Source: Morganella morganii H1r
GTDB taxonomy: Bacteria; Pseudomonadota; Gammaproteobacteria; Enterobacterales; Enterobacteriaceae
NCBI RefSeq assembly: GCF_000633515.1
Contig: NZ_AYMP01000026.1
Coordinates: forward strand, 1-64,000
Reading direction: 5' to 3'
DNA: 64,000 nt
Shown in pieces: positions 18,850 to 28,334 of the stretch; the first letter of the stretch is position 1; each line of letters opens with the position of its first letter. Position numbers and translations under genes: made by a program. Below the pieces are notes generated by a model. That model had not been told where the DNA came from. It did not search any database and worked only from the letters and a program-made list of their open reading frames with translations.

Positions 18850-21540
18850 ATGAACATGGATTCATTACTCTTCTGGGGTTTTGTGTTAGTGGCGCTCATT
18901 ATTGTGACGCCGTTTATTGCTGTTGCGGCGCTGCGGCGCACAACGCTGCTGAAGTTGCAGGTCAGCGTTCTGACAGAGGAAACGGAATCACTGCGCCGCG
19001 AGCTGGATGCCCTGACCGGCGGTCAGCCGGCGACGGAAACCACTGTTCAGGTTGCTGCGCTGTCTGAAGCGATCCCGCTGCAGCCGGAGCGGGAAGTGCA
19101 GTATGAACCGGTGCCAGAGCCGGAACCGGAACCGGTTATCGCGGCGGCGGCAATGCCGCTCCCGGCGGATACAGCAGCAACAGAGCGCAAAAGCCCGGCG
19201 GCCAATATTCTCGAATGGCTGCTTAACGGCAACCTCCCGGCCAAAATCGGTATTCTGCTGTTGTTTATCGGCCTTTCGTATCTGCTGAAATTCAGTATCG
19301 AAAATAATATCCTGACTCCGGAAGTCCGCCTGATCGGCGCGGCGGTATTGTCCGCAACACTCTTTGTTGTCGGCTGGTGTGTCCGTCATAAAAACCGGCT
19401 GTACAGCCTGATAGTTCAGGGCGGCAGCCTCGGTGCGTTTTATATCACGATATTTGCCGCCTATAAGCTTTATGAGTTCCTGCCGCTGGCCTTTGCACTG
19501 GCGCTGATGGTGGTTATCTGCCTGGCATCGGTTTTCTTTGCGGTGATACAAAACGCTGTCAGCCTGGCGGTTCTGGCGGTGATAGGCGGTTATGCGGCGC
19601 CGGTGCTGCTCTCCACCGGCAGCGGTAACTATATCGCACTGTTCTCCTATTATCTGATGCTCTCCGTCTCCATTCTGGTCATGAATTACCGGCAGGGCTG
19701 GCGGGTGCTGAATATTGTCGGTTTTACCTTTACCTTTGTGGTCGGCGTGATCTGGGGCATCGATAATTACCGGCCGGAGTATTACCTGAACTGTCAGATC
19801 TTCATTATTCTGAATCTGGTGGTCTACGGGCTGATGACGCAGCAATATGCACGCCATCATGTTATGACCGACGACAGGCGAAAACAGCGGATGGTGGACC
19901 CGGTACTGCTGTTTGCACCGCCGGTGCTGGCGTTTTCCCTGCAATATGCCATTACGGAACCGTTCTATCTCGGCACGGCAATCTCATCACTGGCCTTCGG
20001 GCTGCTCTATCTGCTGCTCACGGTAGTCAGTCTGCGCCGCTTCCGCGCTGACGGGCAACGCCTGTCGCTCGGTTTTCTGCTGCTCAGTATCGGCTTTATC
20101 TCACTGGCGGTGCCGCTGGCACTGTCGCCGCAGTGGACGTCGGTGGCCTGGACGATTGAAGGGCTGGCAATACTGTGGTTTGCCTGTCTGCAAAAACAGC
20201 GGATTGTCGGCTGGAGCGCCACCGGGCTGGTGCTGCTCGGGTTTGCCTCTCTGCTCTACAGCATGGACTTCATCTGGTGGTCAGAACAAAGCACCTGGAT
20301 GTATATCTTCCAGTGGGGCGGGCTGCTGGTTGCCGGGGCACTTCATCACCATTTCCGCCTGATGAACCGCAGCAAACTGATTTCCGGACTGCTGATTATC
20401 CCGGCCATGATCACCTGGCTCTCGTGGCTGTGGATGCTGCCGTGGTTATCACCGGCGGGTGAATTGCTGTCCGGTGAGGAATATGTGCTGACCGGGCTTG
20501 TGATCTCGGTCTGGAGCTGGTTCTTCCTGGCGCGCAAAGTGCAGTGGACTCAGTTGTATTACTGCATCAGTGCGCTGTGGATAGTGAGTCTGCTGATACT
20601 GTGTGACTATATGCTTACCGGAACACATGCGGCCGGTTCGCTGTACGGCGGCGTTATCTGGCTGCTGATTATCGGCAGTATGATCACCTTTATCCGGCTG
20701 CTGCCGGAACAGGCACCGCGTATTATCAGTAATCTGATGCACGGCGCGTCACTCTGGACTGTCATCGGTCTGGTCGCCGCCGAAGTCCTGTGGGCGGAAA
20801 GGCAGCTGCCGTGGGGTATGGAAGAGTGGGCCTACTTTATTGCCATGCTGGCGGCGTGCGGCGTATTTTTTGTGCTGTATGCCATGCAGCGCCTGCGCTG
20901 GCCGCCGATGGATAATCATGCCGCACTGTACTGGCAGAGTGCCTATCCGCTGGCTGTGTTGCTCGGGCTGGCGCTGTTTACCGGAAATATGCAGGATGGT
21001 CAGCTGTCGCTCTGGCAGTATGTGCCGCTGCTGAACCCGCTGGATGAAGCGGGACTGTTCGGGCTCGCTGCATTGTGGTGTCTGCGTGATGCGCTGATAC
21101 GGACCACACCGAAAGTCCGTTTCCGGGCAGATGTGGTGCACGGTCTGGGTATTGCTGTTGCCGCGCTGGGTATCTGGTGGGCGAACGGTATTCTGATCCG
21201 CGCGCTGGCCTTTGCGGACGGCACTGCCTGGACTACTGCGGCACTGCTGCAATCCCGCCTTATCCAGACCACGCTGGCGATTGTCTGGGCACTGACTGCC
21301 GTGATCCTGATGACCACCGCAACCCGCAGGCATAAACGCTATCTGTGGCTGGCCGGGGCGGTCATCTTTGCCGTGGTGATTATTAAACTCTTTGTGGTTG
21401 ATATGAATCAGAGCAGCGGGCTTGCCAGAGCCGGTGCCTTTATCGGGGTGGCACTGCTGATACTGGTTGTGGGATATTTCTCGCCGTTACCGCCGAAAAC
21501 GGGCACTGACATACAGAATAATAAGGAAAATAACGGATGA
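18850..21540 (+). CDS. DUF2339 polytopic membrane protein
   Basis: 896 residues. An N-terminal anchor is followed by a coiled coil (about 35-60, LQVSVLTEETESLRRELDAL) and a Pro/Glu-rich linker. Most of the remaining protein is hydrophobic, enough for 20 or more helices, starting with NGNLPAKIGILLLFIGLSYL near residue 128, the DUF2339 signature. The function of the family is unknown. It overlaps the DUF3999 gene by 4 nt, so the two are made together. There is no equivalent in E. coli K-12 at this locus. Confidence 0.85.
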   Translation: MNMDSLLFWGFVLVALIIVTPFIAVAALRRTTLLKLQVSVLTEETESLRRELDALTGGQPATETTVQVAALSEAIPLQPEREVQYEPVPEPEPEPVIAAAAMPLPADTAATERKSPAANILEWLLNGNLPAKIGILLLFIGLSYLLKFSIENNILTPEVRLIGAAVLSATLFVVGWCVRHKNRLYSLIVQGGSLGAFYITIFAAYKLYEFLPLAFALALMVVICLASVFFAVIQNAVSLAVLAVIGGYAAPVLLSTGSGNYIALFSYYLMLSVSILVMNYRQGWRVLNIVGFTFTFVVGVIWGIDNYRPEYYLNCQIFIILNLVVYGLMTQQYARHHVMTDDRRKQRMVDPVLLFAPPVLAFSLQYAITEPFYLGTAISSLAFGLLYLLLTVVSLRRFRADGQRLSLGFLLLSIGFISLAVPLALSPQWTSVAWTIEGLAILWFACLQKQRIVGWSATGLVLLGFASLLYSMDFIWWSEQSTWMYIFQWGGLLVAGALHHHFRLMNRSKLISGLLIIPAMITWLSWLWMLPWLSPAGELLSGEEYVLTGLVISVWSWFFLARKVQWTQLYYCISALWIVSLLILCDYMLTGTHAAGSLYGGVIWLLIIGSMITFIRLLPEQAPRIISNLMHGASLWTVIGLVAAEVLWAERQLPWGMEEWAYFIAMLAACGVFFVLYAMQRLRWPPMDNHAALYWQSAYPLAVLLGLALFTGNMQDGQLSLWQYVPLLNPLDEAGLFGLAALWCLRDALIRTTPKVRFRADVVHGLGIAVAALGIWWANGILIRALAFADGTAWTTAALLQSRLIQTTLAIVWALTAVILMTTATRRHKRYLWLAGAVIFAVVIIKLFVVDMNQSSGLARAGAFIGVALLILVVGYFSPLPPKTGTDIQNNKENNG

Positions 21541-22988
21541 TCACAGGTAAAAAGGCGGCACTGCGCTGCAAATGGCATACCGGCGCGGTGTTCCTGGCGG
21601 CGGTGCTGGTATCGGTGACAACCCCTTCCCGGGCGGATACCCCGGCGAAGACACTGAACGATTTTAATCAGGGGGCGGAGTTACAGCTCCGTGCTGAGAA
21701 TGCACCGTTTTACCGTCTGACGGTGCCGGATAATGTCTGGCTCAACAGTGCGTGGCCGGATCTGCGGGATATCCGTATCTTTGACAGCACCGGTACGCCG
21801 GTGCCGATGTCACTGACGGCGGCGACGCAGGTAAAAGATGAAAGTGCGCGCGTCCGCTTCGTTATTTATCCGTTGTCACAAAGCCGGGCGGAAGAGCAGG
21901 ACGGCAACCGCAAAATCCGCCTGAAAGCGGATAACGGCACAGAACTGACGATTTACAATGATAATGCGGACAGCCTGGCGCGTCCGTCCACCGCGACGTA
22001 TCTGCTGGTGCCGGATAACAAACAGCAGCTCCCGCTGCCGTTGCGGGAAGTCACACTGAACTGGCCGCAGCAGACCGGTAATATACAGGCCAAAGCCTCA
22101 CTGTTCAGCAGTGATGACAAACAGAACTGGTCACCGGTGATCCTTGATGTGCCGCTGATGGATCTGAAATCCGGTGAGGATACGCTGCTGGCACAACAGA
22201 TAAAAATTCCGGGCTATATCAGTGGTGATGAAAGCAGGGCGAAATACTGGCTGCTTTCCGTGACCGGAGATAACAATCAGGCACCACCGCAGATCACCAC
22301 AGCAGAAGGGATAAGTTCCCGGACGGTGGAGCGCCGTGAGGTGAACCGTTTTGATTTTGTGCCCGCAGCGGACACCGACGGCAGTATGATTTACAGTCTG
22401 CCGAATATACAGCGTCTCAGCCGTCTGGATTTTCATATTGATCAGGAAAATACGGTGCTGCCGGTGCGGATAGAATACCGGAGTGGTACAGAAGGGAACT
22501 GGCTGCCGCTGGATAATAAAGTGCTTTATTCACTGGTGTCGGATGATGCGGAAAACCGCAACAGTAATATCCGGCTCAATGATCTGCCGGTCCGCCAGGT
22601 CAGGCTGACGGCGATTAACAGCAGCTGGCGTGAGACACCACCGAAGGTCACCGGGGTTAAATATGCACAATATCTGACCTTCAACGCCCAGGGGGCCGCG
22701 CCATATCTGCTGGTGTGGGGGGCGCATGATGTCAGTGCGGCATTTTTACCGCTGTCCCAGCTTCTGCCGGGCAATAATCTGAATAATCAGGATGCAATCC
22801 CGCTGGCAGATGTGTCAGAAAAAGTGGTCACACTGGGCGGGGAAGCGAAGTTGCTGCCTGCGCCGGAGGCTCCGCCGCCGTTTGCCAGGAAAACCTGGCT
22901 GTTATGGGGGGTACTGGTGGCTGGTGTGGCAATACTCGGATTATTTGCTGTCCGCCTGCTGAAAGAAATGAAAACAGAGCAGAAATAA
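21537..22988 (+). CDS. DUF3999 membrane-anchored periplasmic protein
   Basis: 483 residues. A signal peptide (cleavage near SRA-D) leads to a beta-rich periplasmic domain with repeated discoidin-like modules (RLTVPDNVWLNSAWPDLRDI, RLDFHIDQEN, RQVRLTAINSSWRETPP). One helix near 455-475 and a basic tail close the protein. It overlaps the DUF2339 gene (ATGA), the usual pairing of these families, and presumably forms an envelope complex with it. The substrate is unknown. Confidence 0.85.
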   Translation: MITGKKAALRCKWHTGAVFLAAVLVSVTTPSRADTPAKTLNDFNQGAELQLRAENAPFYRLTVPDNVWLNSAWPDLRDIRIFDSTGTPVPMSLTAATQVKDESARVRFVIYPLSQSRAEEQDGNRKIRLKADNGTELTIYNDNADSLARPSTATYLLVPDNKQQLPLPLREVTLNWPQQTGNIQAKASLFSSDDKQNWSPVILDVPLMDLKSGEDTLLAQQIKIPGYISGDESRAKYWLLSVTGDNNQAPPQITTAEGISSRTVERREVNRFDFVPAADTDGSMIYSLPNIQRLSRLDFHIDQENTVLPVRIEYRSGTEGNWLPLDNKVLYSLVSDDAENRNSNIRLNDLPVRQVRLTAINSSWRETPPKVTGVKYAQYLTFNAQGAAPYLLVWGAHDVSAAFLPLSQLLPGNNLNNQDAIPLADVSEKVVTLGGEAKLLPAPEAPPPFARKTWLLWGVLVAGVAILGLFAVRLLKEMKTEQK

Positions 22989-23005
22989 CTGTACAGCATA
23001 AAAAA

Positions 23006-23035
23006 AGTCCGCACGTTGTATAACAGCGTGCGGAC
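23006..23035 (-). terminator. yecF terminator
   Basis: GTCCGCACG/CGTGCGGAC with a loop of about 10 nt, followed on the minus strand by TTTTTTT. It lies 125 nt beyond the yecF stop, giving an unusually long 3' untranslated region. Confidence 0.75.
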
Positions 23036-23158
23036 AGAAACGAAAATAAAAAAGAAAGGGTATTTAGTACAGGAACATCATCCTGACACAAACAGCGCAC
23101 TCTCTCTTTAGCGATTCGTTGCATTATCCCCGGACAGCATTAATTGCCGGGCCGGAAA

Positions 23159-23380
23159 TTATTTCCGGTACTCAGTTTTAATCTGGGCAATGGTATCTTT
23201 AAATGTACCGGACAGATGCTCATCATCAATTTCGCTGATCTGGCGTTCCATATTGACGATAATACGACCTGCGTCTGCCTGGCCGACCGCTTTCAGTAAA
23301 TATGTCACCAGTGCTTTTAAACAGGTCACTTCCGCAGCCAGTTTTTCAGTATCGTTTTCAGTTTTAAATGCGTGATTCAT
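23159..23380 (-). CDS. yecF: DUF2594 family protein YecF
   Basis: 73-residue soluble, mostly helical protein (E. coli YecF 74). Shared segments are AAEVTCLKALVTYLLKAVGQ, ADAGRIIVNMERQ and FKDTIAQIKTEYR. I start at the ATG with GAGG six bases upstream; the TTG four codons earlier has no ribosome site. No known function. Confidence 0.9.
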   Translation of the reverse strand: MNHAFKTENDTEKLAAEVTCLKALVTYLLKAVGQADAGRIIVNMERQISEIDDEHLSGTFKDTIAQIKTEYRK

Positions 23381-23534
23381 GGTTAACCTCAACCGTTATA
23401 TTTATCAGTCCCGGATATATCAGCCGCAAAGAATACCAGATCTGCCCGTTACTGCTCTACTTTCTTTTTTAGTTTCCCGCTATGCTGATAAACAGGGTGT
23501 ATTCATTTTCCGCTGAAGAAGGCAAAATAATAAG

Positions 23535-24398
23535 ATGAATATTATTGATATCAATGCCATAACCCGTGATTACCCGGTATTAAAAATGCCGGGCCCGGAA
23601 GACAGCCATAAAGGTACATTCGGTACGCTCGGGATCACCGGCGGCGCGGCCGGCATGACCGGCGCGGTTATTCTGGCCGGATGCGCCGCACTGAAAACCG
23701 GGTGCGGCAAAGTGATTCTGGGGTTTAATCAGCCGCAGTTGCCGGTACCGTTTGTTGAGAATGCACCGGAGCTGATGCTGCGTACTGCCTGCGCCCTCGC
23801 GGATGACCCTGCGCTGACCGCACAGGTTACCGGCCCCGGACTGGGGCAGAGTACAGAGAGCCGGGCATTGGCGGAAGCGGCGTTTATGCAGACCGGTAAA
23901 CCACAGGTGCTGGATGCGGATGCACTGAATATTCTGGCCGCCACACCGGGCATCGCGCTGGATGACAAATGTGTGATAACCCCGCATCCGCAGGAAGCCG
24001 CCCGTCTGCTGCATACCAGTGTGGCGGAGATTCAGGCAGATCGCCCGGCGGCAGTGCTGGCGCTGGCAGCTCAGTATCACTGCTGGGCGGTGCTGAAAGG
24101 GCACCACAGCCTGATTGCCTCACCGGACGGTGAGTTATGGTGTAATCACAGCGGCAACCGCGGGCTGGCCACTGCCGGCAGCGGGGATGTGCTATCCGGT
24201 ATTATCGGCAGTCTGCTGGCGCAGCGGCTGCCGGTACAGGAAGCGGTTTGCGGCGGTGTCTGGCTGCATGGCGCGGCGGCAGATGAATGTGTGGCCGCCG
24301 GTATTGGTCCTGCCGGATTAACCGCTCATGAAATTATTGATTATGTGCGGTTAATCCGTAACCGTCTGATAACAAAAACAACAGGTAATAAGAGTTAA
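23535..24398 (+). CDS. nnrD: ADP-dependent NAD(P)H-hydrate dehydratase
   Basis: Metabolite-repair enzyme that returns damaged NAD(P)H hydrate to NAD(P)H using ADP. 287 residues, only the YjeF C-terminal (carbohydrate-kinase-like) domain. Motifs are KGTFGTLGITGGAAGMTGAV, VLDADALNIL, VITPHPQEAARLL and the catalytic TAGSGDVLSGIIGSLLAQ. E. coli Nnr fuses this to an epimerase domain, which is absent here, so the epimerase must lie elsewhere. Confidence 0.9.
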   Translation: MNIIDINAITRDYPVLKMPGPEDSHKGTFGTLGITGGAAGMTGAVILAGCAALKTGCGKVILGFNQPQLPVPFVENAPELMLRTACALADDPALTAQVTGPGLGQSTESRALAEAAFMQTGKPQVLDADALNILAATPGIALDDKCVITPHPQEAARLLHTSVAEIQADRPAAVLALAAQYHCWAVLKGHHSLIASPDGELWCNHSGNRGLATAGSGDVLSGIIGSLLAQRLPVQEAVCGGVWLHGAAADECVAAGIGPAGLTAHEIIDYVRLIRNRLITKTTGNKS

Positions 24399-24476
24399 CG
24401 GTATCAATCTCACAGATATTTTCTGCACTATTTAATATAGTGACATCATCCCGCATGATTTATTCAAGGAGGCAGT

Positions 24477-24905
24477 ATGTATAATACAATTTTGGTTCCT
24501 ATCGATATTTCAGAAGAAGAACTGACCAGCAAGGCAGTCCGCCATGCGCTTTATCTGGCGAAGGAAACAGGGGCTAAGCTGCATATTGTCCATGTCCTGC
24601 CGATCTCATCCGCGATTATTAATGCGTATGCGCTGGGTTATATGGAAATAAAAGATAAAGCGACCATTAAGGCGGAAGAAGACATTCATATGCTGATGGA
24701 TTCTATTGATCTGCCGCCGGAGCGCCTTGCTTATACGATTACCTTCGGTTCCCCGCGTGATGAAATTATCCAGGCGGCGGAAGAGGTAAAAGCCGATATT
24801 ATCGTTATCGGTTCCCGCCGTCCGAATATCTCCACCCACCTGCTGGGCTCGACCGCCGGTGGTGTTGTCCGTTATGCTCCGGTCTCGGTGATCGTTGTCC
24901 GCTGA
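24477..24905 (+). CDS. Universal stress protein, UspF/G type
   Basis: 142-residue UspA-fold protein. It opens MYNTILVPIDISEEELTSKA and has the ATP-binding signature GSRRPNISTHLLGSTAGGVV with VSVIVVR at the end, closest to the UspF/UspG group. Ribosome site AAGGAGG. A paralogue follows 150 bp downstream. Stress-linked ATP binding is inferred from the family. Confidence 0.9.
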   Translation: MYNTILVPIDISEEELTSKAVRHALYLAKETGAKLHIVHVLPISSAIINAYALGYMEIKDKATIKAEEDIHMLMDSIDLPPERLAYTITFGSPRDEIIQAAEEVKADIIVIGSRRPNISTHLLGSTAGGVVRYAPVSVIVVR

Positions 24906-24929
24906 GTTTTGCACGTCTCTGATATTTTT

Positions 24930-24952
24930 CCGGTGACATACGGTGTCACCGG
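24930..24952 (+). terminator. Hairpin between the two usp genes
   Basis: CCGGTGACA and its inverted copy flank a short loop, followed by ATATTT. A modest terminator that separates the two universal stress genes. Confidence 0.5.
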
Positions 24953-25062
24953 ATATTTCCCTGCTTATTTCTTCTGAAAAAACATGATACCCGGCACGGT
25001 GCTTCCCGGTTTATTGCCTATACTTAAATCAAATACACAGTGGACTGACAATGAGGGATGGT

Positions 25063-25500
25063 ATGTATAAAACGATATTAGTTCCTATTGATGTGACAGA
25101 AGATGTATTGACGAGTAATGCCCTGAAACACGCGATTTATCTGGCGAAGATGTCACAGGCGAAACTGATGTTGTTTCACTCTGTACCGGATATTTCAAAA
25201 TTCTCAATAAGCTATAACTACCACTATGAGTTACTGAATTCATTTGCGGAAAAAGCGGTTGCCCGTTCAAAAGACGAGTTAAAAGCGATTGCGGAGAAAG
25301 TGGGTTTACCGGCAGAGCAGGTCAGTTATTTTGTGGATTACGGCACACCGAGAGACAAAGTGCTGGCAAAAGCAAAAGAGATCCATGCTGATTTGATTGT
25401 TGTCGGTTCGCGCCTGCCGGGTATCTCAACGCACCTGCTGGGGTCAACCGCCTCCGGGATTGTGGCACATGCACAGGTTTCCGTGCTGGTTGTCCGCTGA
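25063..25500 (+). CDS. Universal stress protein, UspF/G type (second copy)
   Basis: 145 residues, a clear paralogue of the preceding gene (MYKTILVPIDVTEDVLTSNA; GSRLPGISTHLLGSTASG; VSVLVVR). The start is the ATG five bases after GAGGG; the ATG four codons upstream lacks a ribosome site. The tandem pair most likely arose by duplication and then diverged, mainly in the middle third. Confidence 0.9.
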   Translation: MYKTILVPIDVTEDVLTSNALKHAIYLAKMSQAKLMLFHSVPDISKFSISYNYHYELLNSFAEKAVARSKDELKAIAEKVGLPAEQVSYFVDYGTPRDKVLAKAKEIHADLIVVGSRLPGISTHLLGSTASGIVAHAQVSVLVVR

Positions 25501-25518
25501 ATATAACGATAAAAACGA

Positions 25519-25707
25519 AAAGGTCCGCGTTCGCGGACCTGAGATTGCAGACAAAGCAGGATAAAACGTGGTTTTTCCTGCTTTGTGTTATCAGCCGAAA
25601 ACCAATAAATTGATTTTCCTGGTTTATTTTTACAACCTCTGTCGGACGTCGCCAACCCCTGCGGGTTTGTCAACGGCCTGAGATCCGCGTTCGCGGACCT
25701 TTTTTAT
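25519..25707 (+). repeat. Structured region with duplicated terminator stem
   Basis: The stem CCGCGTTCGCGG followed by ACCT occurs twice, at 25524-25540 and 25685-25701; only the second has a T-run (TTTTTT). Between them lies a long hairpin at 25551-25586 whose arms ACAAAGCAGGA and TCCTGCTTTGT extend through AAAAC/GTTTT to about 16 bp. The region follows the second usp gene and ends at DUF5339. It may be an inserted small element that duplicated the original terminator. Confidence 0.55.
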
Positions 25708-25717
25708 GAAAACAGAA

Positions 25718-26011
25718 TTACTGTTTTGCCATCGATGCTTTGAATTCCTTCAGTGCATCAAGGCCCTGCTGACACGCCATGTCCTGAGTCTCTTCCGGTA
25801 CAGATTTAATCTGTGTTTTTGCGGTTTCCAGCTGCTGTTTCATGGCCGTGATCTGTGCAGTTGCATCAGCATCACCTTTGGCTTCCTGCTCTGCCACTTT
25901 GACCATTTCGTCGATTTCAGTGAAATATTCATCACAGACTTTGCTGGCGTTGGCAGCAAAGGCGGTAACAGAGAACAGGCATCCCAGTGTAATTAGTGTC
26001 AGCTTTTTCAT
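25718..26011 (-). CDS. Small periplasmic protein, DUF5339-like
   Basis: 97 residues. A signal peptide MKKLTLITLGCLFSVTAFA is followed by a helical, Lys/Glu-rich mature domain with two cysteines (SKVCDEYFTEID and DMACQQGLDALKEF) placed to form one disulfide. It resembles the DUF5339 family; the assignment is from memory of the pattern. No known role. It is convergent with the second usp gene. Confidence 0.7.
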   Translation of the reverse strand: MKKLTLITLGCLFSVTAFAANASKVCDEYFTEIDEMVKVAEQEAKGDADATAQITAMKQQLETAKTQIKSVPEETQDMACQQGLDALKEFKASMAKQ

Positions 26012-26265
26012 TATAAACCTTATGTTGTAGGCAGGAACGGATATAAATAATTAATCAATATGCCCTGAAATATCATGGAATATATATAAGAATAAGATGA
26101 ATATCAGAAGAACTACTTACTTTTTGCATAAGAATAGCGCAATCCGGCACAGAGAGCAGGCAATGAACAATTCGTGCTGATGCAATTGAAACGCATTCTT
26201 ATTTGTTGACAGGTTTTTGGTGTCATCATAATGTACCGGATAATACAAAAAAATAAGGAGTCATT

Positions 26266-26676
26266 ATGTCAGCCGTTAATTTTGTTCATATGGATACCAG
26301 TGCCTCCCCGGTGGTGATTATGCAATCATTCCCGGAAAATAGGGCACAAACAGAGCAGTGGGTGAATGAGCTGGATGCACTGCTGGATAAGCAGACACCA
26401 TTCGCACTAATTTACCCGCCGAAAGAAGGACCGGAAAAACCGGATACACAGGAAGATATGGATGCGCGTAAGTATGTCCGCCGCTGGCTGAAAACCGGAA
26501 AAGAAAAAATGGCGGCATACTGCAGTGTGATGATCCTGACCGTTAATCAGAAAACCGGGGATAAAGAACAGCTGGAGAAATTCGCGCCGATGGCCGCTGC
26601 GGTCTACGGTGTGCCGGTATTTGTTGCTGATGACATGGCAGCGGCACGGGCAAAGGCGGCAGAGGTGACCGCCTGA
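26266..26676 (+). CDS. Hypothetical soluble protein
   Basis: 136 residues behind a strong AAGGAG ribosome site. There is no signal peptide or membrane helix. Recognisable stretches are IYPPKEGPEKPDTQEDMDAR, KYVRRWLKTGKEKMAAYC and YGVPVFVADDMAAARAKAAE. The alternation of short strands and helices looks like a small alpha/beta domain. I do not recognise the family. It is convergent with the TetR gene. Confidence 0.75.
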   Translation: MSAVNFVHMDTSASPVVIMQSFPENRAQTEQWVNELDALLDKQTPFALIYPPKEGPEKPDTQEDMDARKYVRRWLKTGKEKMAAYCSVMILTVNQKTGDKEQLEKFAPMAAAVYGVPVFVADDMAAARAKAAEVTA

Positions 26677-26702
26677 AGGCAGCGGTTAATGGTGACCGCT
26701 GC

Positions 26703-27341
26703 TCATTGGGATGTTAATGAATGGCGGAGGTAACAGGCGGTTATCTCCACGGATAACGGCAGCTGTTTTTCAATAAATTCCGCCGTGGGCTTGTCATGGC
26801 GCTGACTGAAAACCGGCAGATAAAGGTCGGCTTTCAGCATTTCCAGAAAACGGGCGGCCACGGCCAGTAATGTTTCCTCAGATGCGGTGATGCCGGGCAG
26901 GGCTTTCAGTCCGGTTGCCAGTTGTTGTGCGGCGCGCAGCGGGCCTGCGCGGTAAAATTGTTCACTGATTTGCGGGAAGCGCTGTGATTCCGCCAGAATC
27001 AGCTGATATAAGCCGAGTGACTGCGGGTGAACGATGCTGTACAGGTAACGTCTGCCGCTGGTATATAACAGTGTTTCTGCATCGGGTGCTGCTTCCGGTT
27101 TTTCCTCTTCATTATCCTCAAAAATTCCGCTGATCAGATGGTCGATAACGGCCAGAAACAGCGCTTCTTTTCCGCCGAAAGAGGTATACAGCGTGGATCG
27201 TGACCCGCCGGATTGTTCAATAATCCTATCCAGAGTTGTACCTTCGTAACCATGACAGATAAAAACATCCGCAGCGGCGGTAAGAATGGCATCACGGCGG
27301 CGCTGTCCTTTCGGGGTTAATGGTGACGGGGTGGGCGACAT
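26703..27341 (-). CDS. TetR/AcrR family transcriptional regulator
   Basis: About 212 residues from the ATG starting MSPTPSPLTPKGQRRRD. The N-terminal TetR helix-turn-helix is clear: ILTAAADVFICHGYEGTTLD then SGGSRSTLYTSFGGKEALF. The ligand domain fits the AcrR-like C-terminal type. The frame stays open to 27473 with further possible starts (27425), none with a good ribosome site, so the start is uncertain. It is divergent from yjjP-yjjB and may control them. Confidence 0.85.
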   Translation of the reverse strand: MSPTPSPLTPKGQRRRDAILTAAADVFICHGYEGTTLDRIIEQSGGSRSTLYTSFGGKEALFLAVIDHLISGIFEDNEEEKPEAAPDAETLLYTSGRRYLYSIVHPQSLGLYQLILAESQRFPQISEQFYRAGPLRAAQQLATGLKALPGITASEETLLAVAARFLEMLKADLYLPVFSQRHDKPTAEFIEKQLPLSVEITACYLRHSLTSQ

Positions 27342-27545
27342 AACAGATAAAGGCTCCGGTGATAGTGATAAGTCCTGATTTAACCACGCCGCGCCGTATT
27401 GCTCAATAGGGTGTTTCCCTGACATACTGCAATTACGCATAGTAAGACTATTTATTATCAAACTATTGATCAAACCCAGTGAGTTGTTAATACAAAGAAT
27501 TAGAATAGCGGGAAAGTCGGACCATCAACGGTTAACGGTAAAACT

Positions 27546-28334
27546 ATGGGACAGGGGAAAGAGATTACACAGGATATGCAGCGGACTATCACCCGTCTGT
27601 GTATCGAGTGCGGGCTGCTGCTGTTACAGCACGGTGCGGAAAGCATGCTGGTGGAGGAACTGGCGGGGCGGACAGGAAAGGCGCTCGGGGCGGACCAGGT
27701 GGATTGTGCCATTTCGGCAAATGCCATTGTGCTCACGACGATTATTGACGGGCACTGCCTGACATCCACCCGTAAGGTGGTCGATCGCGGTATTAATATG
27801 CATATCGTCACGGAAGTGCAGCATGTGGTGATCCTCGCGGAGCACGGGCATCTTGACTGCAAAGGGGTGCAGAAGAAATTCGCTCATATGAAAGCGCTGC
27901 GTTATCCGCGCTGGGTAATGGTGCTGATGGTGGCGTTGTCCTGCGCCTGTTTCTGCAGGCTGAATAACGGCGGCTGGGACGGCGCGGTGATCACCTTTGC
28001 CGCCAGCGGCTGTGCGATGTATGTCCGCCAGGTGCTGACCGCCCGGCATATGAACCCGCTGATTAATTTCTGTTTTACGGCATTTGTTGCCACAATGGTG
28101 GCGGGAATGATGCTGAAAATTCCGCTGTTTTCGGCAACGTCCGGTATTGCCATGGCAGCCAGTGTGCTGCTGCTGGTGCCGGGATTTCCGCTGATCAACG
28201 CAGTTGCGGACATGTTCAAAGGGCATGTTAACACCGGCCTGGCCCGCTGGGCGATGGCAAGCCTGCTCACTCTGGCAACCTGTATCGGTATCTTTACCGC
28301 GATCACACTCGGCAGCCTGAGGGACTGGATATGA
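27546..28334 (+). CDS. yjjP: Threonine/serine exporter subunit YjjP
   Basis: 262 residues of the ThrE N-terminal (DUF1212) family. The cytoplasmic part has [20 protein letters not shown] and [16 protein letters not shown]; membrane helices follow from about residue 115 to the end. In E. coli YjjP works with YjjB to export succinate; the wider family exports threonine and serine. It overlaps yjjB by 4 nt. A TetR gene is divergent. Confidence 0.9.
   Translation: MGQGKEITQDMQRTITRLCIECGLLLLQHGAESMLVEELAGRTGKALGADQVDCAISANAIVLTTIIDGHCLTSTRKVVDRGINMHIVTEVQHVVILAEHGHLDCKGVQKKFAHMKALRYPRWVMVLMVALSCACFCRLNNGGWDGAVITFAASGCAMYVRQVLTARHMNPLINFCFTAFVATMVAGMMLKIPLFSATSGIAMAASVLLLVPGFPLINAVADMFKGHVNTGLARWAMASLLTLATCIGIFTAITLGSLRDWI

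Noticed and set aside
18988-19944. 318-codon minus-strand open frame opposite the DUF2339 gene
   Set aside because: Gln/Arg/His-rich composition typical of an antisense shadow, and no ribosome site.
22828-23124. 98-codon minus-strand frame across the yecF 3' region
   Set aside because: It runs through the intrinsic terminator and into the antisense of the DUF3999 gene; composition does not look coded.
25519-25545. Functional terminator directly after the second usp gene
   Set aside because: The stem is strong but is followed by GAGATTG rather than a T-run; the functional copy is at 25685-25707.
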